DNA of 64,000 nucleotides from Solea solea (taxonomy: Eukaryota; Chordata; Actinopteri; Pleuronectiformes; Soleidae), in the NCBI RefSeq assembly GCF_958295425.1, contig NC_081145.1, positions 1,141,001-1,205,000 on the forward strand. Direction: 5' to 3'. A program made the translations under genes and the position numbers. Below the pieces are notes generated by a model. That model ran no database searches. It had not been told where the DNA came from and worked only from the letters and a program-made list of their open reading frames with translations. Of the stretch, positions 21,084-33,600 are shown in pieces (position 1 is the first letter of the stretch; every line of letters starts with the position of its first letter).

Positions 21084-21180
21084 TTTACACGTACTTAACG
21101 TAGACATTAAACTTTACACGTATTCAACGTAGACATTAAACTTTACACGTACTCAACGTAGACATCAAACTTTACACGTA
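21084..21180. repeat. 29-bp tandem repeat, just over three copies
   Basis: TTTACACGTA(C/T)T(T/C)AACGTAGACAT(T/C)AAAC is repeated with starts at 21084, 21113, 21142 and 21171. It lies in the probable acd leader intron. Confidence 0.85.
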
Positions 21181-21212
21181 CTTTTTAAACTAGTTTATCT
21201 TGAACTTCTTAC

Positions 21213-22512
21213 CTTTGAATAAAGCTCAGGAAACCGAGACCATGTTGACGTTTACTCACAGTTATGGCGGCGGCAGTTTTAAGTTAAAGTCAACTAGAGA
21301 AAACAACGACACGAGGAAGTTGGGTCTTCAAAATAAAAGTCGCCACATTCACTATATTATTGCACGTGCATCTCAACGAGTCGCTCACTCGCGATAAGTC
21401 ACGGCAACGGTGCACGTAGGTGACTGTCTTACCGGAAGTACCGTTCGGCGGGATTCTCGTTGGCTTGTTCCCGCTCACAGTTTGATTTTTCGGGCTATAT
21501 TCCGCTTTGCTTAGCCGTCGTCTCTTACATTCACTCAGAAAAGTCGAACAAGAACACGTTTTCTTCTCACGCGAGCTTTATTTTGTGACTTTGTTCGCGC
21601 ACAGGTGGCTCCTAAAAGTATTGGAACACTGTTTACAGGGGACACCGTTTCCGTGTTGCCGGTGAGGCGTTCAAGTACCATCTGAATTCTGTAACGTAAA
21701 AATAATAAGAGGCGTGTAAAGTTGTTGCCTTTGTTATTGCATGAGTGTTGGCGTCACAATGGTGTCTTCTGTGAATGTACTCGTTTTTTTGTACATTGTT
21801 TTATATATTAATTGTGTTGATTTTATTCCCGGACGACACGAGCGTTTATACATTTAAAACACGCGCCAGTGAACGCAGCACGAATACATGTCTTCGCTCC
21901 GTGTTACATTCACGCCTCGAGTGATTCACGTCTCTAAAGACGAGGAAACGCCGCCCGAACGTGTCTGATTTGACACGATTTGTAAAGGCAGTCTCACGGT
22001 AAGAGCCCTTTAACTTGACATTTTAAATAAGCAAACAAAAAAACCGCTGCGAGTGCTTGTAAACACGGACATGTCACTCTCGCACTCCCCGTTCGTGTTC
22101 GACAGTGGTTAAGTTAAAAACGGCCTATTAATGCGAACTCCTTCGTTTGCAACCGCCTCGCTACCAGCTCGGTATCTACGCCAGCAGCGGTATCTACGCC
22201 AGCAGCGGCACCAGTTCATACTCACAAACATGTTCAGTTCAAGGTGGCTGATTCTCACCAGAACCATTGCAGGCTAGCCAAACATGTAGCTAACAAACCA
22301 GCTTTTTACGCGTCATCTCTTGTCGAAATAAATGCTTATGTTGTCATTTGTTGAAGCGGAATTGAATTGAAGCGTGACTAACTAAAACGTGTGTTATCTC
22401 TAGCCCAGGTTTGTTGGTGAGCAGTAGATCCTAAAAGTGACACCTTTTTAAAGGGGGTTCGGTTTTCGGTGTTGTATGTGTACAGGAGGGGACGAGTGCT
22501 TTTCGGGCTGAC
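21213..22512. promoter_or_regulatory. acd/gan divergent intergenic region
   Basis: About 1.3 kb separates the likely acd leader exon from the gan start codon. It is unique sequence with scattered CpGs, free of the mobile elements that fill the surroundings, and includes an 18-20-bp duplication GGTATCTACGCCAGCAGC near 22170-22205. Its position suggests it holds the promoters of both divergent genes. No individual TATA box or factor site can be claimed with confidence. Confidence 0.45.
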
Positions 22513-22682
22513 ATGCCCGATTCTGGATCCAAGTTTTCAGACCCTCAGCATTCACAGAGACTGCTCCAGGTTCTTCGCACCTTCTGGCAGGAGCAGAGTT
22601 TCCACGATGCCCTGCTGGTGGTCGATGGGGAGGAGCTTCCTGTCCAGAAAAACATCCTGGCTGCTGCGAGCCCTTACATCAG
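22513..22682 (+). CDS. gan: gan coding exon 1
   Basis: Starts at ATG in GACATGCCCGATTCTGG and ends ATCAG|GTCAGG. Codes for residues 1-56 plus two bases: the N-terminal leader and the first half of the BTB fold. Confidence 0.93.
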
Positions 22683-25600
22683 GTCAGGACATCAACCACT
22701 GACCATCAGTGATCATTTACCCTGGTATTTTAGGAGCACATGGTTAAATCACTGCCCTGTGAAAGCGAGCATGGGTGTGTCCACTTTCTGCTGGAATCAC
22801 AGAAGAGCTGCCAGAGTTTCCATTTTTGATTTCTTCCCGTCAGGACCAAGCTGAACTACAACCCTCCAAAGGAAGACGGGTCTACATACAGGATCGAGTT
22901 GCAGGGCGTCTCCATGGACACCATGAAACAAATCCTCGACTTCATCTTCAGTGGTGAAGTGAGTGTGGAGAGTTTTTGTTTGTTGTGTTTTTTAAAAAAA
23001 AGGGCAGAACACAACATGTTTAGGTGCAAGGTGTGGTCAGAACAAGTTATTGTTTCCTGCCCATTGTGTACCACAGGGCTCTGTGTTAGGCCCTCTATTA
23101 TTTACCAATTAGATAATCTCAATCTCAGATGGAATGTGTTGGATGCTATTTTTATTTTTTATGCAGATGTTACATAATGCTGTGTACAGGCGGCTGAAAT
23201 CTGACAAAAGGCTCTGTGTGTGACACACAACATGCTACACAACTGCATTTCAAACTTGCTCTTAAAGGGGATAGTTCATGTGATGCAAGGAAAAAAAGAG
23301 TTTAGCCACTTTACTAAACGTTCACCAATAAAATCTATGTCTGCTTAAGTCTATGATGCTTTAATAATGCTTTATCCAGCTGTCAGACATTATAACCTTA
23401 TAACATTATAAGACTATTATAACATGAAAGTGACCTTTGTAAACCGCTCACACTCCCACACCAAAGCCCATAGTGATGGAGGCAGCAGTGGATCAACAAC
23501 TCCTGTGTACTGTGATGTTAAAATCACTTTTTCAATGGACTTTGGTGTGGGAGAGTGAGTGGTTTACAAACGTCTGTCTCACAGTGAGTTTAAGACGTGA
23601 ACGTGTTCTTACGGCTGACACTTCAGAACCTCATACAACCACAGCAGAACTAACCCTTTCATCTCAACGGGACTTTCCTGTTTAAATAAAAGTTGTGTGT
23701 GTGTGCTCCCTTCACCCACAGATCACTCTGAGTGAAGACACCATCCAGGACATGGTGCAGGCGTCTGACCTGCTCCTCATGACCGACCTCAAGCTGCTGT
23801 GTTGTCAGTTCTTAGAGAGCTGCATCACTGCAGAGAACTGCCTCGGCATCCGCCTCTTCTCCCTCCACTACTGCCTGTACCACGTCCACTATGCCGCCAC
23901 GGAGTTCCTGCAGACGCACTTTCGCGACGTGGCGCTCACAGAGGAGTTCAGGGAGCTTCCGCCGGAGCGGCTCTGCGAGGTGCTCGCCATGGAGAAGCTG
24001 AACGTGGGCAACGAGAAGTACGTGCTGGAGGCTGTGGTGCGGTGGTTGGCACATGACCCACAGGACCGTAAGGTGAGTGGCCATGATGATGTAAAGTTAA
24101 AATGTTTGTTTGTTGTATGATGATTTAAAAAAGAGCTTCAAGCTCAAACATGAGCATTGTTCCATGTGTTTGCAGGTGCACCTGAAGGAAGTGATGTCAG
24201 CTGTTTGGCTGCAGGGCCTGGACGCCAGCTACCTGAGAGAGCAGGTACTCCACCTGCGACATTAAACCTGTGGTAATCATCGTTGTTAAAGAGAAAATCC
24301 ACCTAATGATGTTTGCTGGAAAAGCAACGCGTTCACGTCTTTATCTCACTGTGAGACTGAAGTTTGTAAACCACTCACTCCGACACACCAAAAAAAATGA
24401 TTTTTACATCACAGCACACTGGAGTTGTTGATCCACTGCTGCCTCGTGTGGTCACTTTGTGTCACTGAGTACGGTGGCCTGGAAGTGCAAAAACCAGTGT
24501 TACAAAACTTGAAACAAATTTACAAAATGCAAAACACTTTTCCAAATCCTGAAACAGATTTACAAAAGCCACAGTTCTTACAGAAAGGGAATGTCCCAAT
24601 TGTTGTGCGTGATCCAGAAATGATACCGTGAGTGCTCAGTTGTGACTTGTGTGTGTGTCGTAGGAATGGATACTTGTGACTGAGTGAGGTTTTGTCATGA
24701 ATGTATTATTAAGAACTGGATAGAGCTCTGCTCATTCCTATGGAGTTGCTCACACAGCGTATATGTCGAAAAGTTCAAGTAGGTCTCGCTGCAGAGTCAT
24801 GATCATATTATTGAGCTCGCCAGACCATGTGACCAACGCGTAATGCATTCTGGGGGTAAAGGCAAAATGCCGGTAGTCCGGCTGTTTACCTCTTTGTTTA
24901 GCTGCTGGAACAATAACAACGTGTTAAAAGTAGATTTATAACTCCAGATTATTTCACTCTAATTCATGTGTTCATCACATTTATCAGTAACTTTATGAAA
25001 AGATAGTGTTCATAAAGTTACTGACGTACATCGGAACAAAGGATTTTTAATGCAGAATTTTACAAAATAAGACATTAGAACTTAGTGATGGATCAACAAC
25101 TCGTGTATGTGTGTGTTGTTAAAATCACTGGTTTCTCTATGAGGTCTCACAGTGAGATAAAGACGTTGTAGACTTCTTGGTGAGCCTTTTGTTAAACGTC
25201 TAAAATTGTCCTGTGATGCCTGAGCTGGCAGCTGTCATTCAAACAACTACCACACTTAAAAAAAGAAAAAAAAAAAAAAAGTCTCTTTTTTTTAAAAATC
25301 AACAGTTGCAAGTAACAGTGGGTACAGAAAGTATTCACAGTATTTGTAGATGTTTTTCCTCATACATGTACACACAGCACATCATTTTGACACAGAAACA
25401 CAGAATTGTAGAAGTTTTTGCAAATTTATTGAAGAACAATAACTGAAACATCATATGGTCATAAGTATTCAGAGCCTTTGCTCAGTATTGAGTAGAAGCA
25501 CAGTTTTGAGCTAATACAGTCATGAGTCTTGTTGGGAATGATGCAACAAGTGTTTCACACCTGGATTTGAGGATCCTCTCCAGGTCTGTCAGGTTGATGG

Positions 25601-28600
25601 ACAGCCATTTTCAGGTCTCTCCAGAGATGCTCAACTCAAGAGTCACAGAGTTGTTCCTAAACCACTCCTTTGTCGCTTTAGCTGTGTGCTTAGAGTCATG
25701 GTCTTGTTGAAAGGTGAAGTGTCGGCCCAGTCTGAGGTCCTGAGCACTCTGGAAAAGGTTTTCATCCAGGTAATCTCTGTACTTGGCCACATTCATCTTA
25801 CCTTCAATTACATTGTCCTGTCCCTGCAGCTGAAAAACACTCACAGCATGATGCTGCCACCGCCGTGCTTCACTGTTGGGGTTGTATTGTGCATGCAGGT
25901 GATGAGCAGTGCCTGGTTTTCTCCACACATTCCACTTAGAATTAAACCCAAAAAGTTCAATTTTGGTCTCATCAGACCAGAGAAACTTATTTCTCATAGT
26001 CTGAGAGTCCTTCATGTGTTTTTTGGCAAACTCTCTATGAAAGCCCGCCGTTCATGTGTCGTGCACTGAGGAGAGGGTTTTCTAGAACTTTCTCCCATCT
26101 CCTCAGTGCATCTCTGGAGCTCAGCCACAGTGATCTTTGGGTTCCTCTTTACCTCTCTCACCAAGGTTCCACTCCCCCCATTGCTCAGTTTTGTCGGATG
26201 GCCAGATCTAGGAAGAGTTCTGGTTGTTCCAAACTTCTTCCATTTAAGGATTGTGGAGGCTACTGTGCTCTTAGGAACCTTAAGTGCAGCAGAAGTTCTG
26301 TAGAAACCTTGGCCTGATCTGTGTCTTGCCACAATTCTGTCTCTTCGGGTAGTTCCTTCGGGTAGTTCCTTCAACCTCATGATTCTCATTTGCTTTGACG
26401 TGCACTGTGAGCTGTAAGGTCTGATATAGACAGGTGTGTGCCTTTCCTAATCAATCCAATTCATTTAATTAAACACAGCTGGTGTACTCCAATAAAGGTG
26501 TAGAACCATCTCAAGGATGATCAGAAGAAATGGACAGCGCCTGTCACAGCAGGGGTCTGAATACTTATGGCCATGTCATGTTTCAGTTTTTGTTCTTTAA
26601 TACATTTGCAAACATTTCTACAATTCTGTTATTTTGTGTCAAAATGATGTGCTGTGTGTACATGAATGAGGGAATGAGGGAGTGAAAAATTTAAGGTGGT
26701 CTGAATACTTTCCGTAACCACTGTATATATATATATATACAGAAATAGTTGCGTGTGAGTGAGTGGAGGAAACAGCCACTGTGGCCACTCTCACTCGGTG
26801 TGTGTTGCTTGATATCCCATCAGGCCATGGGGGAGCCACTGATGAGGGAGGTGATCAGAGAGCACTGTCAGCCGGGGGCGGCGGACGGTCAGCTGCAGGG
26901 CCGAGCTCTGCTCGACGCCTTCAAACCCCGAGGATACTCTGAGTGTATCGTTCTCGCCGGAGGAGAAGATCGCAAGTGAGTCGGCCATGTTAGTTCCATG
27001 AACTATAAATATAATATGTATTTATGTAAAGAGGTGGACTCCTGTCAGAATCCTGTCGAGAAGAATTTTCGACGATACCAGCTGTCAGTCACACTGGTGT
27101 CCCGCCATATGTGTCGTATTTTATCACCTATTTCCCTTTAACACTTTAACACCTAAGCCTCAAAAAGGCCAGGAAAGTGCTTTGTGACCATTATTCCAGA
27201 ATAACTTTCAACATCTGGCAGTTATTTACAGTCTACTGCATGTGAAAATAGTGTATTAAATATTCAAAATGAAGAAAAACAAAAGGTTTATTGAGAAAAG
27301 GAAACACTAGATTTAGTTAAATTTAAAATTTGAACAGTATAAAACACATTTGCAATAGCATTTGTTTGAGTATTTGGCTCAATGTGCAAAAACAGCCCAA
27401 AAAATGGAAATTATGCACACTCTTTCCTCTCTGGTGACAAAGACGCTGGTTTGCCGGCTGGTTTGTTGCTTTGATGTGCGACTTCTCAGCTCTCAGAAAC
27501 TGTTGGAATTTTTCCGATAGCACAAACCGTCGCTTAATTACGGCGACGCACAGTGCTAAAGTGTGTTAAAGGGCTAAAGTGTGCACGTCATTCTGAACAT
27601 CATGGGACATTTGTCCGCCCTGTTGGAACGGCGGTGTGTCTACTTCCTGTTGCCGCTAATGACCACGGACATGACAAATTCCATCAGAATGACCTGTACT
27701 TTTAATTTTATGGAGAAAGATAAATGTGCTGTTTATTTACCGTGTTTCTGTCCCATCGCGTCGCAGAACCAGGAAGCCGACCGCGGTGACGCGCTGCATG
27801 TGTCCGCTCTACGACGTCAGCAGACAGAACTGGATCGAGCTGCAGCCCATGAACGTCGCCCGCGTCGGTCACGGCGTGGTCGCCGCAGGTCAGTGCTGAG
27901 GATTCTTTTTAGTCGTCCGTCCTGAGGCATTCAAAGCACAACTTCCTGGTTGGTGTCAGTGGAAAACCAGCCTTGTAAAATCAGGGCCACCGTCCTGGAG
28001 TCCTCAGAATCTTGCGAAATCTCAGGTCTTGCGAGAAAAACTAATTGCTCATGGTTTCCATGGTCCTTGAAATCCTTGAAAAAAAGAGAAACTCCAAGCC
28101 CTAGAAAAAAAAAAATGTCATGGGTCCTTGAAATCCTTGAAAGTTTGTAAATTTGTAAAAAAAAAAAAAAAAAGGGGAAAACTCCAAGCCCTAGAATTTT
28201 TTTTCATGGATCCTTAAAATCCTTGAAAGTTTGTAAATTAAAAAAAACAACAAAATACATTCCAAGCCCTGGAAAGTTTTTCCTTGTGGGTCCTTGAAAT
28301 CCTTGAAAGTTTGTAAATTAAAAAAAAAAAATTCCAAGCCCTGGAAAGTTTTTCCTTGTGGTTCCTTGAAATCCTTGAAAGTTTGTAAATAAAAAAACAA
28401 ACAAAAAAAAAACTCCAAGCCCTGGAAAGAGATAAAAAAAATGAACTGAGCATATGGTCAATGATCACTTCCTGTTGTGTTAGAGGGTTTCCTGTTTGTG
28501 GTGGGCGGAGCTGACGGACATCACGTGGTTATGGACAGTGGAGAGAAATATGACCCGGACTGGAACACGTGGAGCCCCATCGCCCCCATGCTTCAGGTGA

Positions 28601-30605
28601 GCTCTTGGCTTCATCTCCTCCTCCTCTATAAATATAGACACAGACTTTTTTCTTTTTCTTCGGAGAAGTGGTCAAACTTGTGGCTCGTGGGTCAAACAGT
28701 TGATTTCATGCGACTGACCTCTGGATATCAGGTTATGATGACTTTTTTCTGTATGGTTTTTTTTTTTTCTCTCGAAAATAACAAATACATTTTAGATCAT
28801 GAATACACTTTCATTATTTATTTAAACCCACTAATCACAATTTTCTTATTCCAATATAAAGACAAATACTCATACCTGAGAGAGTGAGTGGTTTACAAAC
28901 TACAGTTTCATTTTCCCCTGCTGCTGAGAGCCTGCATGAAGCAGGTCAGTTTAAGTCTATGATATCGTCTTTATCTCACTGTGAGACAGACTTTTCCAAC
29001 AGGAAAGTGAAGTTTGTAAACCACTCACTCTCCCACACCAAACCCCATAGAGAAAACCAGTGATTTTAACATCACACACACAGGAGTTGTTGATCCACTG
29101 CTGCCTCCATCATTAAGTAGAATGTCTTGTTTTGTCACTTCGGCTTCTTAAGTCCTATGTTCAGATTGACCTCAGTGACACAAAGTGACCACACGAGGCA
29201 GCAGCAGACCAGCAGCTCCTGTGTCCCCGTCAGCTAAAATCACTGATTTTCTCTATGGGGTTTGGTGTGGGAGAGTGAGTGGTTTACAAACTTCCTGTTG
29301 GAAAAGTCTGTCTAACAGTGAAGATGTCTTGTCATTGTAGTTTTTATGCGTAATTTAAAATCTATAGAAACATTTTTTCTTTGCGTCGTGAACACATCTG
29401 TAGAATTATAATAATTGTATTTACAGTCACGATTTTAAGTTTGAATTTGGATCATCCCTACCAGGGCTGGGCAATAATTCAATGAGTTATTAAGTAATAA
29501 ATTAGTTTTCTCTGAAAGTAGAACAGTAGTCTCGGTGAGACACAGCACGTGTGAAATGTCTCTGTTTTCTGTCCGTAAATACGTTTCTTTAAAAGTCACA
29601 GTTAACTTTGTCTTTTCTCTCTCACTTGCGAACAGAACTCAGTTTTCAGTTATTCACATCGTCCAAATTGCTGTAAAACATTAATAGTTGTGAATTTCTC
29701 TGTGAGATGAATAAAGTATCTATCTATCTACAAACCTTGTTTTAAAAAAGCTCTGCTGCAGCCATGTTTACAGTGTTGCCTTGGTATTTGACTGTATCGC
29801 CACTGGAGCTGCAACTAACAATTATTTACATAATCGATTAATCTGTTGATTATTTTCTCAATGAATCGCTTGGTCCATAAAATATCAGAAAACCTAAAAA
29901 AAAAAGTTGATCATTGTTCGTCAAACCTGGAAATGATGATGTTCTCAAATGTCTTGTTTTGTCCACAAACCAAAATGATTGACTTTCAATGATTTCTTTG
30001 TTATCCAGAGCAAAGAAATGAAGAAAATATTCACATTTAAGAAGCTTAAACAATCAGAAATCTTGTTTTAATCATGAAAAAAGCTTCAAACCGATTAACC
30101 GATTATCAAAATAGTTGTTGATTAATTTAGATTTAGATTAATAATCGATTAATCGTTTCAGCTCTAATCGCCACTAGATGTCAGCATAGCTGCAGCGACA
30201 CTTACCGCCCGAGGTGAAGATTTGAAACAAAGTTCCAGTCATTTCACAGCAAACTGTGGCTCACTTTATATGAGGTCAGAGAGGCTTGATTTGTCCCGCA
30301 GGGAGATTTCTGTTAGAATATGAATAACATGGAATATTCCACCTGCACAAATACACATAAAAGGAAGGAATATATTCAAATGTAGACAGGAATCCATATT
30401 GTCAGTAAACTAATGTATTTAATAATGGTTGTTTACATTTCACGCGCTCAGGCTCGTCAGAACATGGGCGTGGTGGAGCTGGACGGTCTCATCTATGTTC
30501 TCGGGGGAGAGAGTGACCACATGGAGCTGACCACTGTGGAAGTGTTCGACCCTCACTGCAATATGTGGAAGACGCAGACGAGTATGACCATGATCCGCAA
30601 GGTGA

Positions 30606-30661
<56 letters not shown>

Positions 30662-33600
30662 TGTCACATGCAAAGAGAACACAGAAAATACTGATTTTAG
30701 CCACTGCACAGAGGACTCGGCTCATAAAGGCTACGTCAGTCTACGACGTCTTAAAGAATACATTCACGTCTTTATCTTCACTGTGGTTTGTAAACCACTC
30801 ACTCTCCCACACCAAACCTCATAGAGAAAAGAATGGAAGTGAAACGAGCTGAGTCTGTCCTCGTGTGTCTCCTCCTCTGTCAGGTCGGCTGCTACGCCTC
30901 CATGAACAAGAAGATCTACGCCATCGGTGGAGGCTCCTACGGGAAACTCTTTGACTCTGTTGAATGCTTTGACCCCAAGACACAGCAGTGGACCGGCCTC
31001 TGTCCACTGAAGGAGAGAAGGTACACGATCGTCTGAGTCATGTCATTGTCTGAGTCATGTCATCGTCTGAGTCATGTTATGTTATCAGCTGAGTCATGTT
31101 ATCGTCTGAGTCATGTTATGTTATCAGCTCAGTCATGTCATCGTCTGAGTCATGTTATGTTATCGTCTGAGTCATGTCATCGTCTGAGTCATGTTATGTT
31201 ATCGTCTGAGTCATGTCATCGTCTGAGTCATGTAATCCTCTGAGTCATGTCATCGTCTGAGTCATTTTATGTTATCGTCTGAGTCATGTTATTATCTGAG
31301 TCATGTTATCTTCTGAGTCACCATTTTGTGAGACCTACACTTAAACAAAATGCAATTGATAAACCCTGCCGCCTATTGTCAGCCCTCTGGCCAGTCATCA
31401 CATGGTCTCATATTTGATAACGTATTTTTTTTATTTTACTGTCCATGGTCAGGTTTGGTTCAGTGGCCTGTGGCGTCGGCAAGGAGCTCTACGTGTTTGG
31501 CGGCGTCAGAAGCCAAGAGTCGGAAAACCCCGAGCAGCGACAGATGATGACGTGCAAATCTGAGTTCTACCTCGACGACATGAGAAGGTCCGTTTGAAAC
31601 TACTGCATCTGACAGATGTTTTAAAAGTGTAAAACTGTACGAGGCAGCGGGACAGTCAGTGTTGACTGCACTATAAGCGCCCCCCAGCCTAAGACGTGTA
31701 GGGTCTGTAGAGTCTCGACAGATAAGATTTGTGCCGGCTTATATGTTAAGAACATGTTCACATCTTTATCTCACTGTGAGACAGACTTGTCCAACTTTGT
31801 AAACCACTCACTCTCCCACACCAAAATCCATAGAGAAAATCAGTGATTTTAGCATCACACACACACAGGAGTTCAAATGTCTTATTTTGACAATTTGGTT
31901 TTTGAAATATTTAATTTAGACTTAACTCAGTGACACAAAGTGACCACATGAGGCAGCAGAGGACCAGCAGCTAAAATCACTGATTTTCTCTATGAGGTTT
32001 GGTGTGGGAGAGTGAGTGGTTAACAAACTTCAGGCGCCTGTTGGAAAAGTCTGTCTCACAGTGAGATAAAGACGTGTTCTTAAGATAAATTGTAGACTTA
32101 AACTGACGTGGAGTTTATTAACTGAAAATCTTTTTTCAAGTAAACTGATGAAAGTACAGATTATTATACAGGACATGAGTGAAGAAGATTTCAAACAATT
32201 TGTTAAAATATTGTAACGTGAGAAATGTGCTTTGTTTATTTATTTCCTGTGTGGGCGTGACGAGTTCAGGTGGATGTTCCTCGATGACCAGAGCTTGTGT
32301 ATCCAGACCAGCTCATCCTTCGTATATGGTGCTGTGCCCATCGGGGCTGCCATCTATGTCGTTGGAGACCTGGACACAGGTCAGTAAAACAAAACAAAAA
32401 AAGCCGCCTAATGCTGTGTTCACACCGGACACAACGCAAATGTGTTGCACGACAAGTTAACATACAACGTCATTGCACAGACACAATATTCACGCCGACT
32501 GGGCCAAGAAGCACAACTGGTGTGCAGCGAATCACGTCTGACACCTTATGAAAATGTCCTCACTCCCTAAAAATGTCCTCACTTAATTGAAACATCCTTG
32601 CTTCTTAAAAATGTCCTCACCTTATGAAAATGTCCTCACTTAGTTGAATTGTCCTCACTTCCTAAACATTTCCTTGCCTTATGAAAATGTCCTCACTCTC
32701 TGGAAATGTCCTCACTTCCTATAAATGTCCTCACCTTATGAAAATGTCCTCACTTCTTAAAAATGTCCTCACTCTCTGGAAACGTCTTCAATTCCTAAAA
32801 ATGTCCTCACCTTATGGAAATGTCCTCACTTCCTAAAAATGTCCTCACCGTATGACAAAGTCCTCACTTCCTAAAAATGTCCTCACTCTGGAAACGTCTT
32901 AAATTTCTAAAAATGTCCTCACCTTATGAAAATGTCCTCCCTTCCTATAAGTGTCCTCACTTAATTGAAATGTCCTTGCTTCTTAAAAATGTCCTCGCCT
33001 TAAGAAATGTTCTCACTCTCTGAAAATGTTCTCACTCATTTGACCCCAACTTCCTAAAAATCTCCTTGCCTTATGAAAATGTCCTCACTCTCTGGAAATG
33101 TCCTCACTTCCTATAAATGTCCTAGCCTTATGAAAATGTCCTCACTTCCTAAAAACATCCACACTTTATGACAATGTCCACACTTTCTAAAAACATCCTC
33201 ACTTTCTAAAAACGTCCTCACTTCCTAAAAACGTCCACACTTTCTAAAAGCGTCCACACTTTAATACAATGTCCACAGTTTGTGGAAACGTCCTCACTTC
33301 CTAAAAATGTCCTCACCGTATGACAAAGTCCTCACTTCCTAAAAATGTCCTCACTCTCTGGAAACGTCTTTAATTTCTAAAAATGTCCTCACCTTATGGA
33401 AATGTCCTCACTTCCTAAAAATGTCCTCACCGTATGACAAAGTCCTCACTTCCTAAAAATGTCCTCACTCTCTGGAAACGTCTTAAATTTCTAAAAATGT
33501 CCTCACCTTATGAAAATGTCCTCACTTCCTATAAGTGTCCTCACTTAATTGAAATGTCCTTGCTTCTTAAAAATGTCCTCGCCTTATGAAATGTTCTCAC

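Larger units (their letters stand above)
19250..21212 (-). other. acd: Probable acd 5'-leader intron
   Basis: On the minus strand TTCAAAG|GTAAGA (donor at 21212) and TTTGCTCTGCAG (acceptor ending 19250) could bound an intron of about 2 kb in the acd leader. It would contain the 42-bp minisatellite and a 29-bp repeat. This is an inference from splice-site form and position only. Confidence 0.4.
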
